From positions 1,593,384-1,657,383 of the forward strand of contig NZ_JAKFFT010000002.1 in the NCBI RefSeq assembly GCF_021502655.1: 64,000 nucleotides of DNA, written 5' to 3'. The translations under genes and the position numbers were made by a program. This document shows positions 45,857 to 55,386 of the stretch, piece after piece. Within the stretch, counting starts at the first letter, position 1. The number at the start of each line of letters is the position of its first letter. The notes beneath the pieces are model-generated. The model saw only the letters and a program-made list of their open reading frames with translations. It was not told the origin of the DNA and made no database searches. The stretch comes from Dyadobacter sp. CY347 (GTDB taxonomy: Bacteria; Bacteroidota; Bacteroidia; Cytophagales; Spirosomataceae).

Positions 45857-46540
45857 TTACAATAGCCAAGCTACAACTCCCTTTGCAAATCCCTGCCAGA
45901 GGGCAGAACCCGGGACCCAGGGAAAGGCATAGTGGAAGAAACAGCAGATCAACAATGAAACCAGGTAGGAATAGTAGTTCTTCCCTTTCGTGTATTCATA
46001 TAGCAACAAGCCTACCAGAAGCACATCGCAAAAGGCGAAGGCAACCATCACGGCGGTGTTAAAATCCGTAAAGCCCAGGTTAATCCGTCCCACAGCAGGG
46101 CCAAGCAATGCAACGGCCGAGGCGATCATATATCGCATGTGCCTGGCAGGTTGCTTCTTGTAAACAATCGCTAATACATATAAACTAACAAATGGTATCA
46201 ATGCAGAAGTTGGAAGATATAAAGATGCTACGTTTGGCATTTCTGGCATGCTTGGGGCATTTTTCAAGTACTGTGTTTTCATTACTGCCAGCAGCGATAA
46301 TACAATGATGGGAACAAGGATATAGGAAAATTTGCCAACGAGCCGGTGCAAATCAATCCTCTTTTGATATATAAGTATCGGTTGCACGATCAGCATTGCA
46401 AACCAGAGCAGCAGCAGTACAGTATGAGTGTGATGTACATAAGTGACCCTATAAACGTTGGGAACTGACTGAAATAACTCTTGTAAAAACCGGCCACGAC
46501 AACGGCGAGGGTGGCCACAAAGAAATAGCTGTAGCGGGAA
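45857..46540 (-). pseudogene. Membrane protein remnant, frameshifted and fused to a monooxygenase fragment
   Basis: Body with about six helices (LVGKFSYILVPIIVLSLLA, MIASAVALLGPAVGRIN ..). The front (SRYSYFFVATLAVVVAGF) is in another frame, with the shift near 46400-46440, and is preceded without a start by a luciferase-like monooxygenase part. Not assigned to a named family. Confidence 0.75.
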
Positions 46541-47280
46541 GGTCGGGCATCCGCCAGTAGCGCTTTCGAAATTGGTTCATCGAGCCGGTTTGCATCAACT
46601 GGTATGCCAAGCATTTGTTGCAGATAACCGGCCCTTTGCCGGAACGTGTGCCCGGTTAATTGAATCCGGCGGTCAAGTGCCGCTCGCCTGTTTTTGGCAA
46701 TGGTCGTCATAATCCCCGGAATGTATTTAATCTCGTCAGGATCACGCCCGTAACGTTTAGCAGCCTCCCGGAACGCATTCCGCTGAGCGCGTGCATCTTC
46801 AATAGTAAAAGCTGCGCCAATAACCGCATTTGCAAAACGCCCTGCTAATTCATGACCATTAGGACTGCCGCCGGCGTGAAAAATAATGGGCTGGCCTTGC
46901 TCGGATGGCGGAATGTAAAGCGGTCCGCGTGAGCCGGCGTACTTGCCCTGTAAGTTTATAGGAAGGATCTGCTCCTTCTTAGCAAACTGACCTGACTGCT
47001 GGTTATGCACCCATGCATCCTTTCCCCAACTGCCCCAAAGTGCCTGTATAAGTTGGACTGCCTCGTGTGCTCGGCCATAACGATCTTCACTGGATGGAAT
47101 TTTTCTGCCGTAGTTGGCAGCAACATCATCGCCGCTGGAAGTAATAGCATTCCAGCCCGCTCTGCCGTGGCTCATCACATCCAGCGCTTTGAATTGCCTT
47201 GCCAGATTGAAAGGTTCATTGAATTGAACAATGTTTGCGGTGAATTTAAAGCCTCTCGCACTGTCCTGCCAGAAGTGTCA
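46541..47280 (-). pseudogene. Luciferase-like (NtaA/SnaA-type) FMN monooxygenase remnant
   Basis: The frame carries NEPFNLARQFKALDVMSHGR, GWNAITSS, PIIFHAGGSPNGHELA and a later KALLADARP, all typical of flavin-dependent NtaA/SnaA-type monooxygenases. The N-terminal ~90 residues are missing or scrambled upstream of 47280 and the C-terminus is cut off where the membrane-protein sequence starts. A deletion probably joined the two. Confidence 0.8.
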
Positions 47281-47423
47281 AATTGTTGTCAATTTTGCTG
47301 GTTTGACAGATAGGCCCAAAGCTGGCTGGAGTAAAATATTAACAAATTGTGGCCTTACTTTCCATTGATTGGAATCGTATTCAATAAGTTGAATATTTAT
47401 TCGAACTATAAAGAATCCGGATA

Positions 47424-47777
47424 ATGAGCAGTATGTCAAGTTATGGTTTCGAAGTCCGAATTAACGGCGAACACTTCTGCAAAGCAGGTATCAATACTGA
47501 TGCTCATGTCGTTACGTGCATACTTACTTCATTGCGCCGCTTAAACGAGCCCGATGAATTGGATCTAACAGTTTCCGGGCTTAACTCGGTTGCTGGCGAA
47601 CATCCCGAGTGGATAGACATGGCATTGAAAAATGGGGACACGATCACTATCAAAGTCATTAGTGCAGATTTTGAACCCGCTCGCAGCATTCGGCCCAAAC
47701 GTTCAAAAGAGAAGATGCTTGATGATAAGTTGCGGTATTATCACAAATTGAGAGAGGAATTGAAAGAGCATCTGTAG
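47424..47777 (+). CDS. Hypothetical protein
   Basis: A 117-residue soluble protein (ATG 47433 is an alternative start). A beta/alpha pattern: YGFEVRINGEHFCKAGIN, LDLTVSGLNSV, DTITIKVISADF, and a basic helical end KLREELKEHL. Resembles small proteins of unknown function in Bacteroidota; no family named. Confidence 0.6.
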   Translation: MSSMSSYGFEVRINGEHFCKAGINTDAHVVTCILTSLRRLNEPDELDLTVSGLNSVAGEHPEWIDMALKNGDTITIKVISADFEPARSIRPKRSKEKMLDDKLRYYHKLREELKEHL

Positions 47778-47917
47778 TGAAAACCAAGATCTATAATTAT
47801 AGCTACTGTTATGCGGTGTTTTTGCGTGCTAGATGCCTCAAACTTGCTTCTAATTTCGAAGTACTGCAACGTAAGGTGTAAGTCATGTGTCTAGGAGTAA
47901 AAAATAAATGAATACTT

Positions 47918-48367
47918 ATGAAGCTTTTAGTACTGCCAGGTTTCTTATCTTCTTGTTTTGTATTACTAGCAACTTGCTTTATAACTGGTTGTGACAATAA
48001 CGTGGACTGCATGGCTCCACCCAACGAAATTAGTATGCAAATAATGGATGGAACCCTTACTTATCCGGCTGATCTGGATACTGCTGCACATGTAAAAGTA
48101 TTCTATCAAGAGAGCAGCCAGAAAAAATATGTTTCCGATCTTGATAGGGCGGGTGATGTATTGGTTTCAAACATCCTAATTGAAGAATCCCGTAGTGCTA
48201 ATGATCCGGAACTTTCATTCGAACTAAACGGCCGGGTGTTAACCAAGATGCGGATGGAAACTTATATTAATAACGCAAAATGTAATGGTTGGGCAACTAT
48301 TTCACAAGTTTATCAAAATGGAGAGCTTGTCTCAAGGTCGGTGAACGGGGCCTATCTGATTAAATAG
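47918..48367 (+). CDS. Small lipoprotein
   Basis: A 149-residue protein with lipobox TGC (Cys25). Contains VKVFYQESSQKKYVSDLDRA and ends AYLIK; paired cysteines (CDNNVDC) follow the anchor. One of several short lipoproteins in this region. Function unknown. Confidence 0.7.
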   Translation: MKLLVLPGFLSSCFVLLATCFITGCDNNVDCMAPPNEISMQIMDGTLTYPADLDTAAHVKVFYQESSQKKYVSDLDRAGDVLVSNILIEESRSANDPELSFELNGRVLTKMRMETYINNAKCNGWATISQVYQNGELVSRSVNGAYLIK

Positions 48368-48484
48368 CTATTGTATCATAGAAAGTTCGGTAATCCCTAA
48401 TAAGGGTAGGGCAAAGCAGGTTAATACGTTGCTATTTACTGGAACTTCGACCGCCTGGATTTTTTTTTAAATGATATTTCTGAT

Positions 48485-48919
48485 ATGAAGCTCGTTCATC
48501 GATTTGTGCTAATGCTCATTTTGATAAGTCAAGGCTGCCGGCAAGAACCAGATTTGTTAGAGGATGGGTGCATAGGTGCAAGCTTCTTTTACCTTGACAA
48601 TCAAAGCAGTGAAAGTCTGCTGGTTGACTTTGATGGCCCCATGCTGAATGACCAGATTGATACAGCAGCGCTTGTAGATCCTGGAAAACGGACCTTAATT
48701 GGCCAAGGCGCTAGTTTTGGGTCAATTCCCACGCCAATGCAAACGTTCATTGGTTTTGAATTATACAAGCTCTCAGATGGCAAGAAGACACTTGTTTACA
48801 AACAGGATCCGCTCGAAGATACGCTTTGGATTAAACGCAAACATAACCCAGATGATCCAGACTTTGGTTGCCAGCAAGCCGACTACATTCTGAAGGTGAC
48901 TCAGGACATGTTGAAGTAA
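48485..48919 (+). CDS. Small lipoprotein
   Basis: A 144-residue protein with lipobox QGC (Cys18). Body IGASFFYLDNQSSESL, and near the end KHNPDDPDFGCQQADYIL. Same direction as 47918 and separated by 117 bp, perhaps one transcription unit. Confidence 0.7.
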   Translation: MKLVHRFVLMLILISQGCRQEPDLLEDGCIGASFFYLDNQSSESLLVDFDGPMLNDQIDTAALVDPGKRTLIGQGASFGSIPTPMQTFIGFELYKLSDGKKTLVYKQDPLEDTLWIKRKHNPDDPDFGCQQADYILKVTQDMLK

Positions 48920-49297
48920 ATCCGAGTTGTGGATTAGGTAAGCGAAATATTACCATTTCTTAACTTTGCAGCAGGTCTGCCTGCTTGCTTTACTTTTGGC
49001 GCTGCAATCTCATTCAGCCCATTGCAGGGTCCGGTCTTCCGGATGCGGAGCCTTTCCGTAGCAATAATAATTGCTGTTACCTATCAACAAGAGCTGATTG
49101 CAAAGCAATGGCAGGCTAGCTTGCCCAAAATTGGTTTTTTATTTAACCACCTGGAAGTACCCGCCGAAAAATGCGCCCACTTCCTTGTTGCAGATTGTGC
49201 GGCGGACTGTAATAGTCCGCCTTTTTGATCTATAACCCGGCACTAATATTGTAACCTGCATTAAATAATAACCTCGGAAAGTAATTACGCAACGTTT
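48920..49297. other. Intergenic, with a terminator
   Basis: Contains the terminator at 49201-49226. A 68-residue plus-strand frame from 49022 runs through that hairpin and is not believed. Confidence 0.45.
49201..49226 (+). terminator. Terminator hairpin
   Basis: GGCGGACT-GTAAT-AGTCCGCC then TTTTT; perfect 8-bp GC-rich stem. Confidence 0.85.
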
Positions 49298-50062
49298 ATG
49301 GCAAGGATATTCATTACTGGCTCAGTGGATGGGCTAGGGCAGTTGGCTGCAAATGCGCTCGTGCGTCAGGGGCATCATGTGGTCCTTCACGCGCGCAACC
49401 CGGAGCGGGCAGAGTACGGTTTGGCAAAAGTACCAGGGGCAGAAGGCGTTCTGGTAGCGGATTTGTCTAGTATAGAAGAAACCACAGACCTTGCATCACA
49501 GGTTAATAATCTGGGCGTTTTTGATTCAATCATACATAATGCAGGCCTCTATCAGGTTCGCGAAAAGCAACTAACACGCGATGGATTGCCACTGCTATTG
49601 GCTGTCAACAGCCTTGCGCCCTACATCCTGACCTGCTTGATCAGTAAGCCTAAGAGGCTCGTTTACCTTAGCTCTGGCATGCATAAGCAGGCAGATGCTA
49701 GCCTTGCCGGCTTGGACATAAATAGCCCGCGGGTTAATTATTCCGACTCTAAATTTCACAATTTACTTCTGGCTATGGCAGTTGCACGGCAGTGGCCAAA
49801 TGTCTGCGCAAATGCCGTGGACCCCGGGTGGGTACCAACAAAGATGGGCGGGCCGGGAGCGCCCGATAATCTGGAAAAGGGTTTTCAGACCCAGGCATGG
49901 TTGGCTGTCGGCAAAGACGAACATGCGCAGGTAAGCGGGCAGTATTTTCACCATAAAGCCCAAAGCCGGTATTTAAGACAGGCAGACGATATCCGCGTCC
50001 AGCAAAAGTTTATAGCTTTCTGTGCAGCACTAACTGGCATTCGATTTACGGAAAGAAATTAA
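49298..50062 (+). CDS. Short-chain dehydrogenase/reductase
   Basis: A 254-residue Rossmann enzyme: cofactor motif TGSVDGLG, HARNPERA, VADLSS, IIHNAG, and the catalytic YxxxK as YSDSK with the preceding Ser in VYLSSG. PGWVPTKM follows. It reduces or oxidises an unknown alcohol/ketone with NAD(P). Confidence 0.9.
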   Translation: MARIFITGSVDGLGQLAANALVRQGHHVVLHARNPERAEYGLAKVPGAEGVLVADLSSIEETTDLASQVNNLGVFDSIIHNAGLYQVREKQLTRDGLPLLLAVNSLAPYILTCLISKPKRLVYLSSGMHKQADASLAGLDINSPRVNYSDSKFHNLLLAMAVARQWPNVCANAVDPGWVPTKMGGPGAPDNLEKGFQTQAWLAVGKDEHAQVSGQYFHHKAQSRYLRQADDIRVQQKFIAFCAALTGIRFTERN

Positions 50063-50105
50063 TGTCACGAGTCTGGGTATTAGAAAATAAAAGCCCTGAT
50101 ACCGC

Positions 50106-50387
50106 TTAATCCTGAATCCGCTTGAAATCTCTTACCATGCTGCGCAGCTGCTTTTCTGTTAAGCCACTGTAGCGGATTTGCATTTGCTTTGACTTTTCGG
50201 CATTCATGCTTTTGAGCTTCCAGTATTTGGGATGGCTCAGGCCAATAGGAGGGCGGTAATGTGTGTCAGAGGGGTCTTTGATCAAAATATCAATATCAAT
50301 TTCCCCGCCCTTGATTGGGTTGCCCACGTGGGTGATTAATTTTACGCACCTTCCTGTCGGCAGGGTCAAAGTCTTCTCTTGTGTCAT
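50106..50387 (-). CDS. Hypothetical protein
   Basis: A 93-residue protein from ATG 50387 (a longer frame to 50483 looks less protein-like). TLTLPTGRCVKLITHVGNPI, a HYRPPIGLSHPKYWKL segment and a helical end (LTEKQLRSMVRDFKRIQD). No family. Confidence 0.5.
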   Translation of the reverse strand: MTQEKTLTLPTGRCVKLITHVGNPIKGGEIDIDILIKDPSDTHYRPPIGLSHPKYWKLKSMNAEKSKQMQIRYSGLTEKQLRSMVRDFKRIQD

Positions 50388-50631
50388 TTCTATGCTGAAA
50401 TCTTCGAGCAGTAAAATTAATTCCAAAAAGCCGGCAAAAAGGCTATTAACAATAAGATAATGTGTTGACCACGTTGGACACATCCCGTTTGCGACAACTG
50501 GCCAATATAATTTTAATGTTATGGTTCAAAGCGGTTTGTTAACTTTGTGCTCATTCTGACACCATCCAATATTTCTTTTCAGCCGATTCTAGAAGATCCC
50601 AGTCAATAATCTGTGTCTTTTCTGATTAACT

Positions 50632-50961
50632 ATGGCAAACAATTTACATCCGGTCACTACCAGCGAAGCTGACGCTGTTGACACCAAAATAAACAGCACC
50701 TATTATGCTGTCTATGACTGCTGCATTGCCAATCATATCCCTAGCCAGGATGTTGCCTTCATCGAGCAGCGGCTTGGCGATGCCAGTGTGCTTGAAGCAG
50801 TTGCCAATAATGAAAAACACTTCCCTTCATTGAGGGAGGCCAAAACCTATGTTAACGGCCATTTCAAATCAGGTGCGGAATATTTTTCATTGAACCAATC
50901 CGCCGATCCTGATAACATCCTTTATACAATCATCGATAAGATCACCTACCTGGTTGCTTGA
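50632..50961 (+). CDS. Hypothetical protein
   Basis: A 109-residue soluble helical protein (YYAVYDCCIANHIPSQDVAF, EKHFPSLREAKTYVNGHF). No family recognised; isolated gene. Confidence 0.55.
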   Translation: MANNLHPVTTSEADAVDTKINSTYYAVYDCCIANHIPSQDVAFIEQRLGDASVLEAVANNEKHFPSLREAKTYVNGHFKSGAEYFSLNQSADPDNILYTIIDKITYLVA

Positions 50962-51061
50962 TTTGGTCGCTGGCGCGCTGTCCAAATTATCATATTGTTA
51001 AGTGGTGGTTCGCCAGAAAGCTTCTGTGTAAATTTACACTTGCCACCACACACTTATTGAT

Positions 51062-51360
51062 ATGGTCTATGAGAAAATTTTCACAATGGAGACCGGGAAA
51101 CAAGTTAAAATGGTTGTAAGAGGGTATTATGCGCCCCGTCAAGCGCCATAGAGCCCTTTGTCGAAATTTGGATAAAGCAGCAAAAACAGGACCACTATTT
51201 TAGCCCATTGGCGCTTGGTTTGCCCACATATGTGTTTGCAGCATATGGCCCAAAAATCATCAAAGACCAGCTTATGCAGGCTAGTGGCATATCTGAACAG
51301 CAGTTTGAGCAGGTCATGGCCGAATTCATGCAAATCACAACTTCGTCAGTTTTGTTGTGA
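51062..51360 (+). pseudogene. Small hypothetical gene with a frameshift
   Basis: ATG 51062 gives MVYEKIFTMETGKQVKMVVR to TAG 51151; the next frame continues IEPFVEIWIKQQKQDHYF, GLPTYVFAAYGPKI, ASGISEQQFEQVMAEF to TGA 51360. Together about 98 residues, coherent composition. No family. Confidence 0.45.
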
Positions 51361-51383
51361 ATATACAAACCAAAATAACCATC

Positions 51384-51581
51384 ATGGACGATCAGATACC
51401 ACAGCCAGAGCAAGACTGCGAGCAGGAAAGTCCAGGATACTTTACAAAGATGGACCGCCCTGACCAAATGCGGGATTCACTGGCAGCTGTTTATAGTCAA
51501 CTTCTGATTGTTGAAAAAAGAAATTTCTTTCAGATCCAGCCACAATGGCCATATGCACAGTCAGGGGTAACCATGTTTTGA
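51384..51581 (+). CDS. Hypothetical small protein
   Basis: A 65-residue acidic frame (MDDQIPQPEQDCEQES, then DQMRDSLAAVYSQLLIVEK). No family; modest support. Confidence 0.35.
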   Translation: MDDQIPQPEQDCEQESPGYFTKMDRPDQMRDSLAAVYSQLLIVEKRNFFQIQPQWPYAQSGVTMF

Positions 51582-51913
51582 TACGTTAGTGTATCAGCAA
51601 TAAGTGGAAGTAGATTTCATTTAGTAAGACCTGTCCTTGTTGCGGGTCCAGGGATGTTTAAGACTGCGCCACCCACTGTTTGCACGGAGGGCTTTTTCCA
51701 TACTAGAATCCCCCTCAATGTTGCAAAACCGCGGTAGTAACAGGCGCATTTTAGTCAAGGACAATATTTTTGCCTTGATATTCGACAAACGGCAAAATTT
51801 ATCCCAATAAAAACAATTACGTATATACTGTAAGGTTCATAAAACTTAATATTGCTGGGTAGGGTTTAGACCGTATTTTTGTAACCAATCGTTTTTCAAC
51901 AAACTAACATCCT
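51582..51913. other. No gene seen
   Basis: AT-rich, no feature recognised. Confidence 0.4.
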
Positions 51914-52219
51914 ATGAAACGTGAAAAAAAGCGACTTGCAGCAGATCTAACCGCATCGCTTGAAGACAAACTTAAAGACACGCAAACCGATGCTAAAAAG
52001 CTAGCAAAAGCCATTAAGAAGACAGTTAAAAAGCTTGCTGCTAAGGTGATTAAGGTGTCGGTCAAGCAGAAAAAAAAGCTTGAAAAACAAAAGGCAGGGC
52101 CAGGTGTAACACAAGGGGTAGAGAACATAGAAAATGACAACTCTGAAATTCAGATGAGACTAAAAGCTGTTACGGAGACAGAAAGAGAGACACTTTCAGG
52201 CAACGATCCTACCTATTAG
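51914..52219 (+). CDS. Lysine/alanine-rich basic protein
   Basis: A 101-residue protein whose first 60 residues are about one third lysine (KKLAKAIKKTVKKLAAKVIK), helix-forming, followed by an acidic/polar tail (VENIENDNSEIQ). Reminiscent of histone-H1-like or lysine-rich DNA-binding proteins in Bacteroidota; binding to DNA is inference from composition. Confidence 0.55.
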   Translation: MKREKKRLAADLTASLEDKLKDTQTDAKKLAKAIKKTVKKLAAKVIKVSVKQKKKLEKQKAGPGVTQGVENIENDNSEIQMRLKAVTETERETLSGNDPTY

Positions 52220-52229
52220 CAATTGAAGT

Positions 52230-52652
52230 ATGAAAAGGGGAGGACTAAGATTTGGAAAGAAGCATCAACCATTGATGCTGATTGTTCTGCTTTGCGCATT
52301 AATGCCATTATACAGTTGTGAGAGGGATAATGCATATCCCAAAGTCCGATTGCTCTGTGCTTGGCCAGAAGATTACTTCTCAGGGGAATCTGTAAAAAAT
52401 CAGGTTGGTGAAATCGTTTTATCCGAAACAGCATTGACACAAATTGATAGTGTTTATGTTATTCGAATAAATGAAAAAATAGGAAAACTGGGTGCTGGTC
52501 CACTAGCACCTTGCAATATGCCAAGTAAAGCCCAAAAGAATGGATTAAAGATTAAGGTTAGTGGCCACATTGTAAGATTCGATGGCTTTGATTCAGCCTT
52601 ATTCACATATGGTTACCCTTTTGAAATTACAGCTATCGAATATTTGGATTAG
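52230..52652 (+). CDS. Small lipoprotein
   Basis: A 140-residue protein with a hydrophobic signal and lipobox YSC (Cys30). The mature part has AWPEDYFSGESVKNQVGEIV and YGYPFEITAIEYLD. It starts 10 bp after the basic protein, so they are probably an operon. Confidence 0.7.
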   Translation: MKRGGLRFGKKHQPLMLIVLLCALMPLYSCERDNAYPKVRLLCAWPEDYFSGESVKNQVGEIVLSETALTQIDSVYVIRINEKIGKLGAGPLAPCNMPSKAQKNGLKIKVSGHIVRFDGFDSALFTYGYPFEITAIEYLD

Positions 52653-52948
52653 ACTTGAATGGAATCGATTTTCTGTTTTTATGGTTCGTGGTGGACAGAA
52701 TCGTGTGAGAAGCATAAGCGTTGATAAAATTAATTTAACCCATTGGAATATATGAGCGCACACGGAAACTGTTGCTTACCCGTCCTTCAATTGAAGGTCG
52801 TTCCAGGGTTTAGAACTGTTTCTCTGGTAGCTTAGTAGCCATATTAAATTATTATAAAATTTAATTTTGATCGCCGGACTGGCCTAATTTTTACGAAGTG
52901 TAATTGTCTGTCAGCAGTCAAATTACATTTCATCAATAATAAAAAAGT

Positions 52949-54124
52949 ATGGTCAGCAAAACCGAAATCTCAATCGATAACGCAATACTGGCTGATTTGA
53001 AAAGCCGATTGGTAAATACCAGGTGGCCCCATGAGGTTGACAATGATAAATGGGAAGTGGGTACAAACAAGTCTTACTTGCAAGCACTTTGTCGGTATTG
53101 GGAAACAGAGTTTGACTGGAAAAAACGGGAGGAAGAGCTTAACCGGTTTTCCCATTTCAAAACGGTTATTGATAAAAGCGAGCTGCACTTTATACACGAG
53201 AAAGGGAAGGGGCTAAATGCCACACCGCTGCTTTTAATTCATGGCTATCCTGACAGCTTTGTCCGTTTTTTAAAGATTATACCATTACTGACGGCCCCTG
53301 ACGAAAATGGGAATTCGTTCGATGTGATCGTCCCTTCCATTCCGGGGTATGGTTTTTCTGGAAAGCCAGACAAGCCAGGCATGGACTCCAAAGCAATTGC
53401 GGCCTTATTTGCTGAGCTTGTTACAAAAGAGCTGGGATACGACAAATTCATAGCGCATGGTGGCGATTGGGGCGGCAGCATTAGCGAGCAGCTTGCCTTA
53501 TATCACCCCAAGCATTTGATCGGTGTCCACTTAACTGATCTACCTTTCGGACACACGCTGGAAGAGCCCGAAGAGCCAAGTGCTGATGAAAAGAAATTTT
53601 TCCAGGAAATCCAGCAGTGGCAGCAGACTGAAGGTGCATATTCGATGATCCAGAGCACAAAGCCGCAAAGTTTGGCATATGGACTAAATGATTCACCGGC
53701 AGGGCTTGCAGGTTGGCTCATCGAAAAGTTTTACGCCTGGAGTGACAACTCAGGTAATTTGGATAGTGTGTTTTCAAAGGATGAATTACTGACTAATCTG
53801 ACCATCTACTGGGGCACCCAAACGATCGATTCAGCAATCCGCATCTACCAGGAAGAGATCCAGGCAATCATGGCAGCCAAATACAACCCGCTAATAAAAC
53901 TGAATCCATTCGATAAAACAGGTAAAAAAGCGTCCGTTCCTGCTGGGTTTTCTTTCTTTCCAAAAGACATTAGCCACGCCCCCAAGGAGCTTGTAGAGCG
54001 ATTTTTTAATGTTATTTACTGGAACAAACTTTCAAAAGGCGGCCACTTCACCGCTATGGAACAACCCCAGCTACTTAACGAAGAGCTCCGTGAATTTGCG
54101 GGCCTATTGAATTGGCGCAGGTGA
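52949..54124 (+). CDS. Epoxide hydrolase (alpha/beta-hydrolase)
   Basis: A 391-residue protein with the N-terminal EHN region (SRLVNTRWPHEVDNDKWEVG), the HGYPDSF oxyanion motif, the nucleophile region AHGGDWGGSIS (Asp), lid helices and the catalytic His in GGHFTAMEQP. Converts epoxides to diols. A nearby SDR and cupin are not obviously linked. Strong family match. Confidence 0.93.
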   Translation: MVSKTEISIDNAILADLKSRLVNTRWPHEVDNDKWEVGTNKSYLQALCRYWETEFDWKKREEELNRFSHFKTVIDKSELHFIHEKGKGLNATPLLLIHGYPDSFVRFLKIIPLLTAPDENGNSFDVIVPSIPGYGFSGKPDKPGMDSKAIAALFAELVTKELGYDKFIAHGGDWGGSISEQLALYHPKHLIGVHLTDLPFGHTLEEPEEPSADEKKFFQEIQQWQQTEGAYSMIQSTKPQSLAYGLNDSPAGLAGWLIEKFYAWSDNSGNLDSVFSKDELLTNLTIYWGTQTIDSAIRIYQEEIQAIMAAKYNPLIKLNPFDKTGKKASVPAGFSFFPKDISHAPKELVERFFNVIYWNKLSKGGHFTAMEQPQLLNEELREFAGLLNWRR

Positions 54125-54466
54125 GCTAGAAGAAGAAGCAATAATTGATATTAAAAATGGTCAGTGCCGGTTCTGGATCAAGTATTGGGTTCAGAACCGC
54201 TGCATATACCCACTAGCTGCATGTGAAATTCCTACTCCGTGATCATGGAAGAAGCTTCCTGAGGTTATGTTGCATCATAACTTGTATCCATATTCACCTG
54301 CCATGACTTAAATCACGTTTTTAGAACCGGTATCCCAAGTGAACAGTAGGAAAAACAGACCATTACGATTGTTTGTATTGGTGGCCACCGCTGGTAACCA
54401 TCGAGGGATTAAATGAATGTATTAAAGCTACCCATGGAACCAGATATATGCCTTGCGGGGTTGTCG
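54125..54466. other. No gene seen
   Basis: Non-coding region before the long repeat. Confidence 0.4.
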
Positions 54467-54870
54467 GAAATACTACATGTAAGGCGGGTGTACTAAGGTA
54501 GCACTTATTTAGAGTCCGGTCCTACAAACAGAAAACACTTCGGTCTTCAAGGTACATGTTCATTAGATCTTGCATGGCCGGCAGTGAGCTAGGGTCCGCG
54601 GTTCTAATTCCCATTTGTCATTTTATCGACGTACGCAGAAATGGGTGGTTTTTCCGTAGTCTTCGACCCTTGAACCGTCCTGAATAATGGTACCTATTTG
54701 GGGAAATTTAATTCTGAATTTTTTGTGCACAAGAGTACTGAGGTTTACGTCGGAGATCTGATTCCCAGCCCATCAGGTATGTATTAAAACGAACGAATTT
54801 TTACACAAGATAAGATCAACTCAATCTCTTATGCACAGCCGGGTTCATTCAAACCGTCACTTAGATGATT
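54467..54870. repeat. Longest copy of the dispersed non-coding repeat
   Basis: Combines the left half (as at 4356-4545) and the right half (as at 57944-58170): CTACATGTAAGG .. GTGAGCTAGGGTC .. GGTGGTTTTTCCGTAG .. TTTAATTCTGAAT .. CGGAGATCTGA .. CAGCCGGGTTCATTCAAACC. Stop codons interrupt all frames. Confidence 0.75.
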
Positions 54871-55386
54871 ACGTGAATCCTGGCTTTCAAGTGAATAAAC
54901 CATAATATTCAGTTCGCAAAATAAAGTGGATGCACCTTAATTTGGGGTTAAATTTTAAAATCGCCGCATATCCGTATCATCAAATGTCTTTACAACTTGT
55001 TCCCTGCTTCAAATTAAGCGTGAAACAGATATTTGAATCACGTAGGCCTGGCTGTAAATAGGAAGAACATGAAGCCTGAAAACTTAGAATTAGTCATTCC
55101 CGTAATTTATCAGATGCTGAACCGTTACTATCAGCGATTTGAACGTGTCAAGAAATACCAGGGCAACTCTGTCAACTGATTTCCGTAGCATAGCTACCAA
55201 CTTTTCTGAAGCTACTGTGGTTCTTGCGAGGTACCTACCTTCATTTTCTGTGTAATTCCGTGCTGGCCCACCAGAACGTAAACCAGCATCAAAAATATTA
55301 CGTCTTATTCTGTACCTTGTCCCTTAGGGATTGGGATTTCGTGGCTTCTTTGACTGCTGTGATAGCAGGGATATTAGTGCAAAAAA
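54871..55386. other. Intergenic stretch
   Basis: A 36-residue frame at 55069-55179 (MKPENLELVIPVIYQML..) may be the tail of a lost gene; otherwise nothing. Confidence 0.35.

Noticed and set aside
49022..49228. Plus-strand 68-residue frame
   Set aside because: Its end runs through the terminator at 49201-49226 and composition is not protein-like.
55069..55179. 36-residue plus-strand frame (MKPENLELVIPVIYQML..)
   Set aside because: Too short and alone; no conserved partner found. Kept only as a possible remnant.
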